64,000 nucleotides of DNA from Anodontia alba (GCA_964016985.1 OZ024824.1:48463587-48527586); one strand, 5' to 3'; positions 31,380 to 44,335 are shown, numbered from the stretch's first letter. The notes: generated by a model from the sequence alone, not told the origin. Translations and numbers: made by a program.

Positions 31380-33526
31380 AGATCGAAAGAAAGTAAATAC
31401 AAGGATATTTAATAAAAAAATAACAAGAGGGCCATGATGGCCCTGTAACACTCACCTGAGTATCATAGCACTTTGAGAACCTGACCTAGAACTGATCAAG
31501 GCAAACATTCTGATCAAAATTCAAAATGACTATATTAACAAGTAAGACAATGTAGCATGTCTAATGGATTGTGAAATAGAGGTCAAGGTCAAATATGGAT
31601 GACTACACTCAAGAGGCCATGCTAAGATGTATGCATATACTAAGTATCACTGGCTGTAAGAGCAATAGTTACTGAGAAACTGACCTAAACACAAACACTT
31701 CACAAGTACAAAATATCACTCTATAGGACCAATAATTACTGAGAAATTGACCTAAACCGAAAAACTATAGAAAGTCAATGGAAAGGGAATATATACGCCA
31801 CCTAGAAATCATCAAGACAAACATTTTGAGCAAGATTCATGATGATCACTTCAAAAATGTGACCTCTAGAGCGTCAACAAGGTTTTCCTTTGATTTGGCC
31901 TGGTGACCTAGTTTCTGACATCAAGTGACCCAGTTTTAGACTAGACCTAGAAATCATCAAGACAAACATTTTGAGAAATATTTATGATTATTTTAAAAAT
32001 GTGACCTCTGGAGTGTCAACAAGGTGTTTCTGCTGATTTGGCCTGGTGACCTAGTTTTTGACCCCACATAATCCAGTTTCAAACTTGACTTAGAAATCAT
32101 GAAGGCAAACATTTTGGACAAGATTCATGATGATTGCTTAAAAAATGTGACCTCTAGTGTTAACAAGGTCTTCCTTTGATTTGGCCTGGTGACCTAATTT
32201 TTGACTCAAAGTGAACCAGTTTCAAATTTGACCTAGAAATCATCAAGACAAACATTCTGAACAAGATTCATGATGATTGCTTCATAAATGTGACCACTAG
32301 AGTATTAACAAGGTTTTACACTGATTTGGCCAGGTGACCTAGTTTTTGACCGCACGTTACCCAGTTTTGAACCTGACCCGATTCATGATGATTGCTTCAA
32401 AAATGTGACGGCTAGAGTGTTAACAAGGTTTTCTGCTGATTTGGCCTGTGACCTAGTTTTTGACCTCAAGTGACCCAATTTCAAACTTGACCTAGAACTC
32501 ACCAAGACATACATTTTGAGCAAGATTCATGATGATTGCTTAAAAAATGTGACCGCTAGAGTGTTAACAAGGTTTTCCTTTGATTTGGCCTGGTGACATA
32601 GTTTTTGACCCAAAGTGACCCAGTTTCAAACTTGACCTAGAAATCATCAAGGCAAACATTTTGAGCAAGATTCATGATGATTGCTTGAAAAATGTGACGG
32701 CTAGAGTGTTAACAAGGTTTTCTGCTGATTTGGCCAGGTGACCTAGTTTTTGACCCCACACGACCCACTTTCAAACTTTGACCCCACGCGACCCACTTTC
32801 AAACTTGACCTGGAACTCATCAAGACATACATTTTGAGCAAGATTGCTTCAAAAATATGACTGCTAGAGTGTTAACAAGGTTTTCCTTTGGTTTGGCCTG
32901 GTGACCTAGTTTTTGACTCCAAATGACCCTGTTTCGAACTTGACCTAGAAATCATCAAGACAAACATTTTGAGCAAGATTCATGATGATTGCTTCAAAAA
33001 TGTGACCGCTAGAGTGTTAACAATGTTTTCTGCTGATTTGGCCCGGTGACCTGGTTTTTGACCCCAAGTGACCCAGTTTCAAATTTGACCTAGAAATCAT
33101 CAAGACAAACATTTTGAGCAAAATTCATGATGATTGCTTCAAAAATGTACCCGCTAGAGTGTTAACAAGGTTTTCCTTTGATTTGCCTGGTGACCTAGTT
33201 TTTTTACCCCAAGTGACCCAGTTTCAAACTTGACCTAGAAATCATCAAGGCAAACATTTTGAGCAATATCCATGATGATTGCTTCAAAAATGTGGCCTCT
33301 AGAGTGTTACGAGGGTCCTGCAAAAAGTTTTGTCACTGGGTTCGGATTACTTCAGAGCTACGTTTTATCAAACATATTTTTATTACAAACCTTCAAGGTA
33401 TTCCCCCTTTACTGAAACACATTTTTGTAACCTTTTACCCAGTCGCGAAAAGCAGATAAATAGTCTGCTTTAGGTATCTGTTGGAGACACTGATAAATAG
33501 CGCTGCCAAGAGAACTTCTAGATGTA

Positions 33527-34865
33527 CGAGGGATGTTCGAAATGAATTGCTTATTGTCCTCTAGCTCGATATCCACGTGGGGCACGATAAAAACCAATAC
33601 ATACCTGTATAGAGCTATTCAATATCTACACAATGGTGTATAAATGTACATGTTAGACTAAGTGAAAGACATAAAATTTGCCATTTGAATACACACAGTC
33701 ATTGACCACTGCAGTAAAAATGGTTGGTAGAAGCGTCGACAAAAAAAGATGAAATACGGGCTTACATCAAAGCTCGCTCAAAACTTGGTTCTTTGAAGAA
33801 GCTGATGACTGAAATTTCTACTGCTTTTGGACCTTCTTGTGTGTCTTATGACACAGTTCGGCGGTGGAAAAAGAAATTTGAGTCTGGTGTAGAGTCCATC
33901 AAAAATGCACCGAAATCAGGTAGGCCAAAATCTGCATCTCGTAAAGAAATCGTTTCCAAAATAAAGGAAATCATTGAAGGAGATGCCAGATTTACAGTTC
34001 GTGATATTGCACGAAAGGTAGGCATATCACTATCAACGGTTCACCTTATTTTGAAGAAGCATTTGAAAGTCAGAAAGATTTCTGCTAGATGGGTGCCACA
34101 TCTGTTGATTGACGAGCAAAAGAGGCAACGGGTTAAAGTGGACAAAAAGCTGAGCTTCAAATGTTTCCAAAATATGACAAAAAGCAGTTGCCAATGTCGT
34201 CACAGGTGATGAAACCAGGCTCCATTATTTTGAGCTCGTCAGAAAGGTTAGCAATAAGATCTGGGCCACTAAACACAGCAAACGCCCAATAATTGCCAAA
34301 CGTTCTTTGAGTACAAAGAAGGTTTTGTATGCAATCTTCTTCTCTGGTGAAGGAGTCGCAATAAAAGTGCCAGTGAAAAAGGGCAAGAGCATCACCGGAA
34401 AGTACTACAAAGAGGTAGTACTGAAGAAACTGAAAAAGTATTATCAGAAACGACGCCCTGCCACTGGTTTCAAACATGTCCGTCTTCTACATGACAATGC
34501 CCAAGCTCATACCTCCGCAATAGTTACGGCGTTTTTGAAGAAAGAAAAAGTAACTGTTTTGCCTCACCCCCCGTATTCCCCAGACCTTGCCCCATGTGAT
34601 TTCTTTTTGTTTCCGAAATTGAAAGCATTCCTTGCTGGGCGGAAATACCAGTCCCGACAGGCACTTGGATCTGCCATTCATCAGTACCTTATTACTGTGC
34701 CCAAATTAGCGTACCATGACGCCTTCAAGAAGTGGATACATCAGCTGAAACTTTGCATTTCTAGTCACGGGGAGTACTTCGAGGGCATGAAATGAGTACT
34801 TTTGGGCTAATTTGAAATTTGAAGTCTCCAGATAGAAATAAGCAATTCATTTCGAACATCCCTTG
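33527..34865 (+). mobile_element. Second-subfamily mariner nested in mariner copy 2
   Basis: The ends CGAGGGATGTTCGAAATGAA and TTCATTTCGAACATCCCTTG are flanked by TA at 33525-33526 and 34866-34867. The length is 1339 bp. The ends and transposase differ clearly from the host copy, so it is another subfamily. It must postdate the outer element. Confidence 0.95.
33720..34798 (+). pseudogene. mariner DD34D transposase, frameshifted
   Basis: An ATG at 33720 is one base out of frame with the body that follows from 33724. The N-terminal half has helix-turn-helix sequence (ARFTVRDIARKVGISLSTVH) and the signature WVPHLLIDEQ. Between about 34150 and 34195 at least one and probably two small indels move the frame, after which come VVTGDETRLHYF, LLHDNAQAHTSA (Asp codon at 34493) and SPDLAPCDFFLF (Asp codon at 34598). 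The last two acids are separated by 34 residues, the mariner DD34D signature. The second half runs to TGA at 34794-34796. All catalytic residues survive, but no single frame spans them. Confidence 0.92.
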
Positions 34866-36201
34866 TATATTTATTTCCAGAAAGCATTTTCTTAAGCCTT
34901 GGAAATAAAAAGAAGTCACAGGGACTCAGGTCAGGTGAGTGAGGTGGTTGGTTTAAAACTTTCACATTTTCAGAAACAAAAAAAGACTGAACAACCTCAC
35001 ACTTATGAGAGGAGGCGTTGTCATGTAAAAGGTGGAATCCTGACCATCCTTTGCTTGGTCGTTTCTTATTGTAAAACTCTTACACTTTCTTCAGTACAGA
35101 ATTCTTGTAGGATCGGCCAGTGACTGTATGACCAGATGGACAAGGCACTTGAATGACTGGCCCACTTGAATTAAAGAAAATTGCGTACAACATCTTTTTC
35201 TAACTTATGATTCTCTTGGCAATACATGGGCATTTTTTATCTTTTCGCTTCCATTGCTTATTATCAGCCCTTCTTTGTGGCTCAAACATGTGCACCCAGG
35301 TTTCATCACCTGTTAGCAAGTTAGAAATAACTGACTATTACAGCCTTTGCATGTTTTCAAAAGTTCCCAGGCACATTTAAGGCATTATGTCTTTTGCTCC
35401 TCAGTGAGAAAATGAGGTACCCACCTAGCGCAAACCTTTCTCAGGTCCAAACGCTTTTTCAGAATTGTTTGCACACTGCCTTCTGATATGCTAGTACAAC
35501 TAGCTATATCTTTGACAGACAATCGCGCATCCTGTTCAACCACAATCTTTACAGCAGCGATGTAAGCCTTGGTAACAGAGGTTTTAGGCCTTCCAAGACG
35601 GGTATCATCTTCAACAGAAAATTTCCCAGCTTTAGAAGTTTAACCCACCTAAAAACTGTGCGCATTGAAATGGTCTGAGGTCCATATGTACCACACAATT
35701 TATTAAATATCTGCTTTTAATCTATATTAAGCCTAATGCAGCATTTAATATAGTTACGAATTTCAGTCTTCTGGTCCATGTTCCAATGTAACAAGTAAAT
35801 TGGTCAGTGTATTTGAACGAAATAAACGGGTATCGTTAGCTATTCAACACACCATTCAAATGCAGTGAAGCATTTTAAAATATACCTGGGATAAAACTAA
35901 GGAAGCCTATTAGTGACAGAACTTTTTGCATGACCCCCGTAAGTTTTTCCTTTGATTTGACCTGGTGATCTAGTTTTTGACCCCAAGTGGCCCAGTATCA
36001 AACCTGACCTAGATTTCATAGGGGCAAACATTTTGGGCAAGTTTCATCAAGATTGGGTTAAAACTGTGACCTCTAGAGTGTTAACAAACTAATTTTTGAC
36101 GATGAACGACGGATGACGACGGACGACGGACAGAGGGTGATCACAATAGCTCACCCTGAGCTTTTGCTCAGGTGAGCTAAAAATAAATTTAAAACAAATG
36201 A

Positions 36202-36985
36202 AACAAGAGGGCCATGATGGCCCTATATCGCTAACCTGAGTATCATACAGGGGTGGGAATGATAATTCAACAAAACTGCTGAAAATGTCCATACCCCCTA
36301 CCCTCCCCCTACAAAAATACCGTATTTCAAAAGCTTGTGTCATGATCAGAACTTTTTATTTTTCTAAAAAAATCATCAAAACCGCTGAATTCAGCTAATC
36401 CGCTGAAAATTCTCACCCCTGATCATAGCACTCAAGGAGAATATGACTTAATCAGAGGAACATTTCTGCGAAATTATTTAGAAATCAGGCCATAGGCCTA
36501 GATGTTGTTTAAAGGTTTTTCTATTTTTAGCTCTGGTGGCCAGCAGAACCATTTTAGCAATTTTGGTAAAAGGGCATTAGAGGAACATTTCTGTGAAATT
36601 ATTTTGAAATCGGGCCACTGGCATGGGAGATATCGTTTAAAGGTTTTTCTATTTTTAGCTCTGGTGGCCATTTTGTTTAGCAGAGCGGAACCCTTTTGGA
36701 AATTTTGGTAGAGGGTCACTCAAGGAACATTCCTGTAAAATTATTTCAAAATCCATTAACCGGTTTAGGAGAAGATGTCTCTTAAGTAAATTGTTGACAG
36801 ACTCATGACATTCCACGCCCTTTTTCTATTTTTAGCTCTGGTGGCCATTTTGTTCCCCATATTCACATCTTGGGCCCAGAAAAATTAAATATTAAAATTT
36901 TCTTTGTATTGTAGAAATCTAATACCACTGACAAAAAGCTCACACTTTGAGGCCAACATTTTTTTTTAAAACAAAATTATTACAA
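36202..36985 (+). mobile_element. Tandem-core repetitive element D (no clear right end)
   Basis: It begins AACAAGAGGGCCATGATGGC and CTAACCTGAG, 20 bp after element C ends. It holds about three 150-bp units of the GGCCATTTTGTT / GGTAGAGGGTCAC type also seen in A. There is no CAGGTGAGCTAA end before element E starts, so it is probably truncated. Confidence 0.65.
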
Positions 36986-39249
36986 ACAAGAGGCCCATGG
37001 GCCACAACGCTCACCTGAGTTAACTGCTGTAAGTTAATCAGTCATTTACTCATCAATTCCTATCAGCCTGTTAAATTTCAAGGCAATGGCTTAAACAGTT
37101 TTTGAGATATCTTGCTGACAAGGTTAAAATGCTGAAATTTTAATCTAGTCAAAGAAAGGGAGATAAGAGGAACATTTCTGTGAAATCATTTTGAAATCAG
37201 GCCACTGGCCAAGGACCAGATGTCATTTAATGTTGTTTTTTTTTTCTTCTATTTTTAGCTCTGGTGGCAATTTTGTTCAGCCAAGCGAAACTATTTTAGC
37301 AATTTTGGTAAAGCGCCATATGAGAAACGCTTCTGTGAAATAACTTTGAAATCAGGCCACTGGCCATAGAGGAGAAGTCTTTTAAAGGTTTTTCTATTTT
37401 TAGCTCTGGCCACCATTTTGTCCAGCCAAGTGGAACCATTTTAGCAATTTCGGTAGAGGGTCATTGGAGGAACACTTCTGTGCAAATAATTTGAAATCGG
37501 GCCATTGGTCAAGGACTAGATGTCGTTTGAAGATTTTCTATTTGTAGCTCTGGCGGCATTCTTGTTCAATGGAGTGGAACCGTTGTGGCCATCTTAGAAT
37601 TCTGATCAACAAAATTTTAGCTCATTTCGATCCTGTTGCTACAGAGCAAGTTTCTGCTCAAAGTGACCAAAAGTTTGGGAAGAGATGTTGAAAATTAATT
37701 TTCAAGATGGCGGCTGTGGTGGCCATCTTGGATTTTCTATCGGCTCATTTAGCTATTTTGTGTCTACTAGGCGCCCTAATGCTCATCATCAAGTTTCAAT
37801 TCAACTGGATTATAGAGGAGATGTCCAAAATATGAATTCTCAACATTTTTCCCATATAAATATATATGGCCCATACAAATGCATGGTTAAGCAAATTTGA
37901 CCTTGCCGTAAAAAGGTCAAAGGGCAACATAGGACCATCATTTTAGCAATTCTGGTAGAATTCCTGTCCCCCATAATTTGTGCAAAGATTAGGGCCCAGG
38001 GCTTATTTGGTTCTGGAGAAGAAGATTTTTTAAAGGTTTTTAGCATATATGGGCATGGCAGCCATTTTGGTCAATAGACCACGATCATTTTAGCAATCTT
38101 TCGTCCTCCTGCCTCAATGAGGCTCCACATGAAATTTGAGCAACATTGGCCCAGAGGCTTCAGAGGAGAAATCATTTGAAATTGTCAACAGTTTTTCCAT
38201 ACAAATGTATGGGGCCCACACAAATGCATACAGAAGCAAACTTGACCTTGCCATAAAAAGGTCAAACGACAATGTATGATCATCATTTTAGCAACCTTGG
38301 TAGACCTCCCATCCCTGATGATTTTTGCAAAGATTCAGCCTGAAGGCATCCTCTGTTCTGGAGAAGAAGATTTTTAAAAGTTTTTACCATACATGGGCAT
38401 GGCGGCCATCTTGGTCAATGGACAGCAACTATTTTAGCAATCTTTCATTCCCCTACCACAGGGAGGCTCCAAATGAAATTTGAACAACATTGGCCCAGAG
38501 GCTCCAGAGGAGAAGTTGTTTGTAATTCTCAACATTTTTCCCATACAAATGCATAGGGAAGCAAACTTGACCTTGCCGTAAAAAGGTCAAATGTCAATGT
38601 ACGACCATTATTTCAGCAACTTTGGTAGACCTCCCATCCCCAATGATTTATGCAAAGATTCAGCCACAAGGCATCCTCGGTTCTGGAGTAGAAGATTTTT
38701 AAAGGATTTTACCATATATGGGCATGGCGTCCATCTTGGTCAATGGACGGCAACCATTTTAGCAAACTTTTGTTCCCCCTACCCCAGGGAGGCTCCAAAT
38801 GAAATTTGAGCAACATTGGCCCAGAGGCTCCAGAGGAGAAATCATTTGTAATTGTGAAATTTTTTCCCATACAAATGCATAAGGAAGCAAACTTGACCTC
38901 GCCGTAAAAAGGTCAAATGTCAATGTACGACCATTATTTTAGCAACTTTAGTAGACCTCCCATCCCCGATGTTTGTGCAAAGATTCAGCCATAAGGCGTC
39001 CTAGGTTCTGGAGAAGAAGATTTTTAAAGGTTTTTACCATATATGGGCATGGCGGCCATCTTGGTCAATGGACCGCGACCATTTTAGCAATCTTTCGTTC
39101 CCCCACCCTAAGGAGGCTCCATATGAAATTTGAGCAAAACTGGCTCAGGGGCTTCAGAAGAGAAGTCGTTTGAAAATGTTAATGGACCGACCACGGACGA
39201 AAAGTGATCAATATAGCTCATCCTGAGCATAGCTCAGGTGAGCTAAAAA
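36986..39249 (+). mobile_element. Tandem-core repetitive element E
   Basis: It starts ACAAGAGGCCCATGGGCCAC (the box here is GGCCCATGGGCC) and GCTCACCTGAG, and ends CATAGCTCAGGTGAGCTAAA. After a few A-type units it switches to long units of about 336 bp (CCATACAAATGCAT at 38541 and 38877) with GGTAGACCTCCCATCCC, CTGGAGAAGAAGATTTTTAA and ATGGGCATGGCGGCCATCTT. The same long unit forms element B. Confidence 0.78.
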
Positions 39250-40261
39250 TCAGCAGTTTTCATACGAATGTATCACTTTTTACCCCAAAAACTGCCTATG
39301 GTGCTGTCTGACTGACAGCATTTTCTGTTTTAATACATATTGACAGTACAATATAAATCCATAGACAAAATTAAAATTTAGAAAAGCACATTATCTTAAA
39401 AAAATATTCCAGAAATTTAGGATATTATTCAAAATTAGTTTTTGCACCTTTTTTCTTTCATGCACAGTCTTGTTCCATTATCAGCATATTTCTTGCTACC
39501 ACTTACAATGAAAACATTTAGGGGAAAGTTTTTTTTTGTTTTGTTTTTTTTCTTTTTTTTCTGGGTTGGTTTCCAAGTAAATTGGATACTGTAGAATATA
39601 TCAATGTATAACAAAGGTCCTTATCAGGTTGTGCGGCTTCGCTGCCTGATCTTGATCTTTACTGTTCCCATATGCCCAAAAGACACATTTTTTTCTTGGC
39701 ATTGCCCAAATGATGTCAGATCAGCGCAATACTGGACTTTCAAATATTGTGGGTATATTAGCTGTTAAGCTATTGTTGTAGTACAGAGCAAACTTATTTC
39801 AACATATTTTTTTTAACCGAAATAAATAAATAAATGTGGCAATTAAGACAATTGCAAAATTAGAAAGTTCATATTTTCACAGCCCTGGGACAAGTGATTT
39901 TCATGAATCACAACATACACAAAAAACGGTGACATATAAAATGTTCTCAAAGAGAGTATGTGAATGAATGAGGGGTGTCCGTCTCATTTTTGCAGAATTT
40001 TGCGAATCTGTTCAGAAAAATGCAATCATCTTGTGCATCATGCAAGCTTTAAATGTTTTATTTAGAAACAGTTGAATTATTATTGATTGTCACATATGAA
40101 AGAGGAGATTTAATGGCATGATATGCTATAACTTTTGATACTTTCAATTTCAATAGGCGCATTAGTTTAATAATCATTGGATTTCACATCTTTTGACTCT
40201 TGTACAATTTTGCATGGGGCTTTAAGAGCTAAGTAAAATACTAGTCAAGGAATAAAACACA
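39250..40261. other. No gene seen; 3' flank of the zinc-finger gene
   Basis: AT-rich sequence with a T-rich tract at 39530-39560. No coding region or repeat family was recognised. Confidence 0.5.
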
Positions 40262-40267
40262 TTTATT
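40262..40267 (-). terminator. Poly(A) signal AATAAA
   Basis: AATAAA on the minus strand lies 31 bp downstream of the zinc-finger stop codon. It would give a very short 3' UTR; a later signal could be used instead. Confidence 0.5.
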
Positions 40268-40297
40268 CAAATACATTACAATAAAGCTAATATATCA

Positions 40298-40800
40298 TTA
40301 TGTATTAAACATATTATTTTGAAAGTGGTGATCAGCACCGTGGTTACTTTGGTTCTCAGCTACTGCCTCATGTGCTTTCACTGGTAATGGCACAGCATCA
40401 CAGGTATTATCTAAATTTGCAACTTCTTCCAGGCTCATATAAGCAGACTCTTTGCCATTCTTTTCCTTGCAAATTTTCAGATGTCTGTCCCTGTGATATT
40501 TAGTATGAAAGCCCTTGAAACATTTATTGCACATATAATTCCTCTCACCAGTATGTACCTTCTGGTGCCGTTTGAATGTCTGTGTCTTGTAAAATACTTT
40601 TTTGCACACATCACAAGTATACATTTTTTCTTTTGTATGCTGGTATTCATGTAACTTACAATCTGACTGTCTTGCAAAAACTTTATCACAGAACTGACAT
40701 TTATTTTTCTTCTCACCAGTATGAGTCACTATGTGGGAGTTTAAGTGAGCTTTTTGACGGAATGTTCGATTACATGTTGTGCACTTGTATTTCTTCTGGC
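40298..40800 (-). CDS. C2H2 zinc-finger protein, terminal coding exon
   Basis: This is a probable nuclear DNA-binding protein. The exon opens after an acceptor, TTGATTTATTTTCAG, with two bases completing a Gly codon, then QKKYKC. It encodes 166 residues and stops at 40298. Fingers: CTTCNRTFRQKAHLNSHIVTH, CQFCDKVFARQSDCKLHEYQ-H and CDVCKKVFYKTQTFKRHQKV-H are normal C2H2; the fourth, CNKCFKGFHTKYHRDRHLKI-C, ends in Cys (C2HC). Linkers are HTGEKKNKC, HTKEKMYTC and HTGERNYMC. An acidic, low-similarity tail of about 55 residues follows. The reading frame is clean and the splice phase matches the exon at 60282-60406. The DNA target and orthologue are unknown. Confidence 0.88.
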
Positions 40801-41260
40801 CTGAAAATAAATCAATCAAGACATTACTGTACTGACAGAAATAACTGCACAAACTCTAATAACTACATATTTAAAGGCATTTCCTACAAGCATAGATTAT
40901 CAGAGGGTCACATTGTAAGAATGTAGGCATAAACACTTGGATAATAATAACTGTCCTCAACACAACAGTTGTAGCTCTACTGATGATTATGTAGCCTGGG
41001 TAGCGGCTTAATGAAGGGAAGTCCCATTTAAGTCAGCAATGCCCCTCCCCACCCCCCCACCCAAAAAAAAAGTAATGTTTATTTCAGGTAGAAGAAATTA
41101 ATACAGTAATTTGATCGAAAGCATACCATATGCATTTTCTCATATGATGTATGAGAAGTTGGGCTCAAAAGGCACCCACAGTCTGTACACTTTCATAAAA
41201 TCAGAGGTAAGAATATGACAAAGTTAAAGTGGAAAAAATGACAAAATAAATTTAACCAGA

Positions 41261-41952
41261 GGGCCCTAATTTGCTCAACTGAGTGTCATTGTCTTAACCA
41301 TCATCAGTTACTTCAACAATTCAATGCAACAGAGTATATTCTAAAAGACTATCATCTTCTTCTTAGGACTGTCTATGCTTAAATAGACTATCATCCAAGA
41401 AACATATCTGCTGACTTATTTCAAAATCTGGCTAGTAGTTTTAGAGGAAAAGTTTATTTGCCACTTATTTGTCTATGTAAAACTACTGACCACCAGGGTT
41501 AGGTCATTTTTTACCCTAGGAATCTAACCTGAACAATCTTGGTAGAGGTCTACTTAATAAAGCTACAAAGCAACTTCAGTAGCCTTAGGCCTAATGGTTT
41601 CCAACAAGAAGATTTTCACTATATATTGTCTATGTAAAACTAGTGATTCCTGGGTAGTGGCCATTTCTGATGCCAGGGCTATAATTTGAATAATCTTAGT
41701 AGAAGGCCACTAGATAAAGCTACATACCAAATTTGGAAGCCCTAGGCCTAATAGTTTCCGACAAGATTTTCACTGTGTAAGTCTATATAAAACTAGTGAC
41801 CCCCAGATAGGGGCCATTTTTGACCCCAGGGCTATAATTTGAACAACCTTGGTCGAGGTCCACTAGATGTAGTTACATACCAAATTTGGTAGTCCTAGGC
41901 CTTATGGTGTCTGACAAGAAGATTTTTTTAAATTTTCACTATAAAAGTCTAT
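41261..41952 (+). mobile_element. Tandem-core repetitive element F (diverged)
   Basis: It starts AACCAGAGGGCCCTAATTTG and CTCAACTGAGTGTCAT, a worn version of the usual left end. About four units of roughly 150 bp contain AATCTTGGTAGA, CACTAGATAAAGCTACATAC and ACAAGAAGATTTTCACTATA. No right end is seen before element G. Confidence 0.6.
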
Positions 41953-43508
41953 ATACAAAAAGACCATGATAGTCCTATATCGCTAACCTGAGCAAACAGA
42001 TTTGCATACTTACTATTGAAGTTTCAACCAAGCTCATTGCTCTAAGATTTTTGTATAAATTTTATAGCCCTGCCCCCTAATAGCCATGTTTTTTAATGCA
42101 TCATGATGGCTTGAACTTAATCTTTATAGAGGGTCACCAAGGGAACATTTCTGCCAAGTTATATTGAAATCGGTCCAGTGGTTACTGACCAAAAGCTTTT
42201 ATTGGTTTAATGAAGAGAACATTTTTAAAGTTTTCTGTAAAGATATATAGGGAAAATAAACTCCCCCCCCCCCCACCCCCTAGTGGCCAGGTATCATGAT
42301 GGCTTGAACAATCTTGGTAGAGGGTCACCAAGGAACATTTCTACCAAGTTATAATAAATTGGTCCAGTTGTTTCTTACTAGAAAATTTCTAAAGTTTTCT
42401 ACATAGATATATAGGGAAAATAAGCCCCGTCCGCTAGCGACCATGTTTTTTGGCGGATCATGATGGCTTTAACAATCTTGGTAGAGGGTTACAAAAGAAA
42501 CATTCCTACCAAGTTATACTGAAATTGGTCTAGTGGTTTCTGAAGATTTTTTAAGTTTTCTATAAAGACATTAGGGAAAATAAGCCCCGTCCCCTGGCGG
42601 CCATGTTTTTTGACAAATCACTATTGTTTGAACAATCTTGATAGAGGGTCACCAAGGATACATTTCTGCCAAGTTATATTGAAATCAGTCCAGTGGTTTC
42701 TGACAAGAAGATTTTTAAAGTTTTCTATACAGATATATAGGGAAATTAAGCCCCGCCCCCCTAGCAGCCATATTTTTTTTACGAATCATGATGGCTTGAA
42801 CAATCTTGGTAGAGGGTCACCAAGGAAACATTTCTGCCAAGTTATACTGAAATCAGTCCAGTGTTTCTGACAAGAAGATTTTTAAAGTTTTCTATACAGA
42901 TATAGCCCCGCCCCCTGGCGGCCATGTTTTCTGACAAATCATGACAGCTTGAACAATCTTGGTAGAGAGTTACAAAAGAAACATTCCTGCAATGTTATAT
43001 TGAAATCAGTCCAATGGTGTCTGACAAGAAGATCGTTAAAGTTTTCTATATAGATATATAGGGAAAATAAGCCCCACCCTCTAGCAGCCATGTGTTTTGA
43101 CAAATCATGAAGGCTTGAACAATCTTGGTAGTGGGTCACCAAGAAAACATTTCTGCCAAGTCATACTGAAATCAGTCTTGAACAATGTTGGCAGAGGATC
43201 ACCAAAGGAACATTTCTGCAAAATTATATTGAAATAGGTCCAGTGGTTTCTGACAAAAAGATTTTTAAACTTTTTTCTTTTGGTTGCCATGGCAACCAGA
43301 ATTCTGCATGGATTCCAAATCTTTGAACAATTTGCAGTCAGTATCACGCAAGGATCAATCCTGTGAAATTTGGTTAAAATTGGCTCAGTGGTTTAGGAGG
43401 AGATGTTGTTTGAAGATTGTGGACGGACTGACAGACAGACGGATGACAATGACGGACGGTGAGTAACACAATAGCTGACCTTGAGCCTTCGGCTCAGGTG
43501 AGCTAAAC
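41953..43508 (+). mobile_element. Tandem-core repetitive element G
   Basis: The left end is diverged (AAAAAGACCATGATAGTCCT, then CTAACCTGAG); the right end CCTTCGGCTCAGGTGAGCTA is normal. The core has about seven units of the 167-bp type found in element A (GGCTTGAACAATCTTGGTAG near 42302, 42785 and 42950), with a C-rich run at 42253-42280. A truncated unit joins near 43180. Confidence 0.75.
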
Positions 43509-44335
43509 ATCATATCCAAACCACATGCACTTCTGTGCAAAGTTTCAAAAAGACCGGTTTAAAATTGTATGAGAAGCTGCGATCACAAGGTACCCACTGT
43601 CTATACATCTGAGGTCAGAAAATGACAAAGTTCAAAAAGTAGAAAAAAATGACAAAAATTAAGGCAAGTGTAAATATGAAAAGCACATGCATATCTTCAG
43701 TCTATGGAGAAAACATGTGCAAAGTTTCAAAAAGATTGGTATAAAATTGTATGAGGAGTTGTGCTCACAAGGTACCCACTGTCTATATACTGAGGGTGAA
43801 AAATGACTGTCCACAATGTGGAAGAAATTGAAAAAAATGATCTAACAATTAAATCCAAACCACATCCTCATACCATGCAGAAAACACATGGAAAGTTTCA
43901 TAATAATAGGTACAAAACTGTAAGAGGTTGTGCTCACAAGAGGTACCAACTGTCTATATATAAAGGGTGAAAAATGACTAAGTTCACAATTGGAAAAAGT
44001 GACCAAAAAATGATCTAACAATTACATCCAAATCACATGTATAACCTCATACCATGAAGAAAACATACGCAGAGTTTCAAAATGATCGGTACAAAACTGT
44101 AAGAGGAGTTGCGATCACAAGAGGTACCCACTGTCAATATATTGAGGGTGAAAAATGTCTTTCACAACGTGGAAAAAATGACAAAAATAATCTAACATCT
44201 AAACCACATGCACATCCTCATACCATGAAGAAAACACATGCAAACTTTCAAAATGATCGGTACAAAACTGAAAGAGGAGTTGCGCTTACAAGACACCCAG
44301 GGTAAATGTTGACGGATGGACGAACGGACGGAAAC
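43509..44335 (-). repeat. Array of ~170-185 bp units
   Basis: GCAAAGTTTCAAAAWGATYGG or a variant recurs near 43540, 43723, 43893, 44071 and 44241, each followed by GTACCCACTGTCTATAT and AAAATGAC. The reverse complement matches the pair of units at 4535-5200. It ends with GACGGATGGACGAACGGACG, as do tandem-core elements, so it may be a member with the opposite-strand core. Confidence 0.8.

Larger units (their letters stand above)
33310..35939 (-). mobile_element. mariner transposon, copy 2, interrupted by another mariner
   Basis: The ends CGAGGGTCCTGCAAAAAGTT and AACTTTTTGCATGACCCCCG are flanked by TA at 33308-33309 and 35940-35941. Without the inner insertion and its TA duplication it is 1289 bp, about 49 bp shorter than the sister copy at 21545. 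On the minus strand, recognisable transposase pieces (DARLSVKDIA, FKLGRPKTS-like sequence) are broken by frameshifts and a stop after the LTEEQK-like sequence. It is therefore an older, dead copy. Confidence 0.92.
31422..36183 (+). mobile_element. Tandem-core repetitive element C, carrying nested mariners
   Basis: It starts AACAAGAGGGCCATGATGGC and ACTCACCTGAG, and ends CTCACCCTGAGCTTTTGCTC AGGTGAGCTAA near 36180. The core is units of about 145 bp with CATCAAGACAAACATTTTGA, GCAAGATTCATGATGATTGC and GGTGACCTAGTTTTTGACC. The array is interrupted at a TA by the mariner insertion 33310-35939 and resumes for about 200 bp. ACGGACGACGG-type sequence precedes the right end, as in most copies. Confidence 0.8.

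Noticed and set aside
34899..35123. Short plus-strand frame inside the outer mariner
   Set aside because: It is antisense to remnants of the minus-strand transposase.
40576..40926. 116-codon plus-strand frame
   Set aside because: Antisense of the zinc-finger exon and its intron edge.
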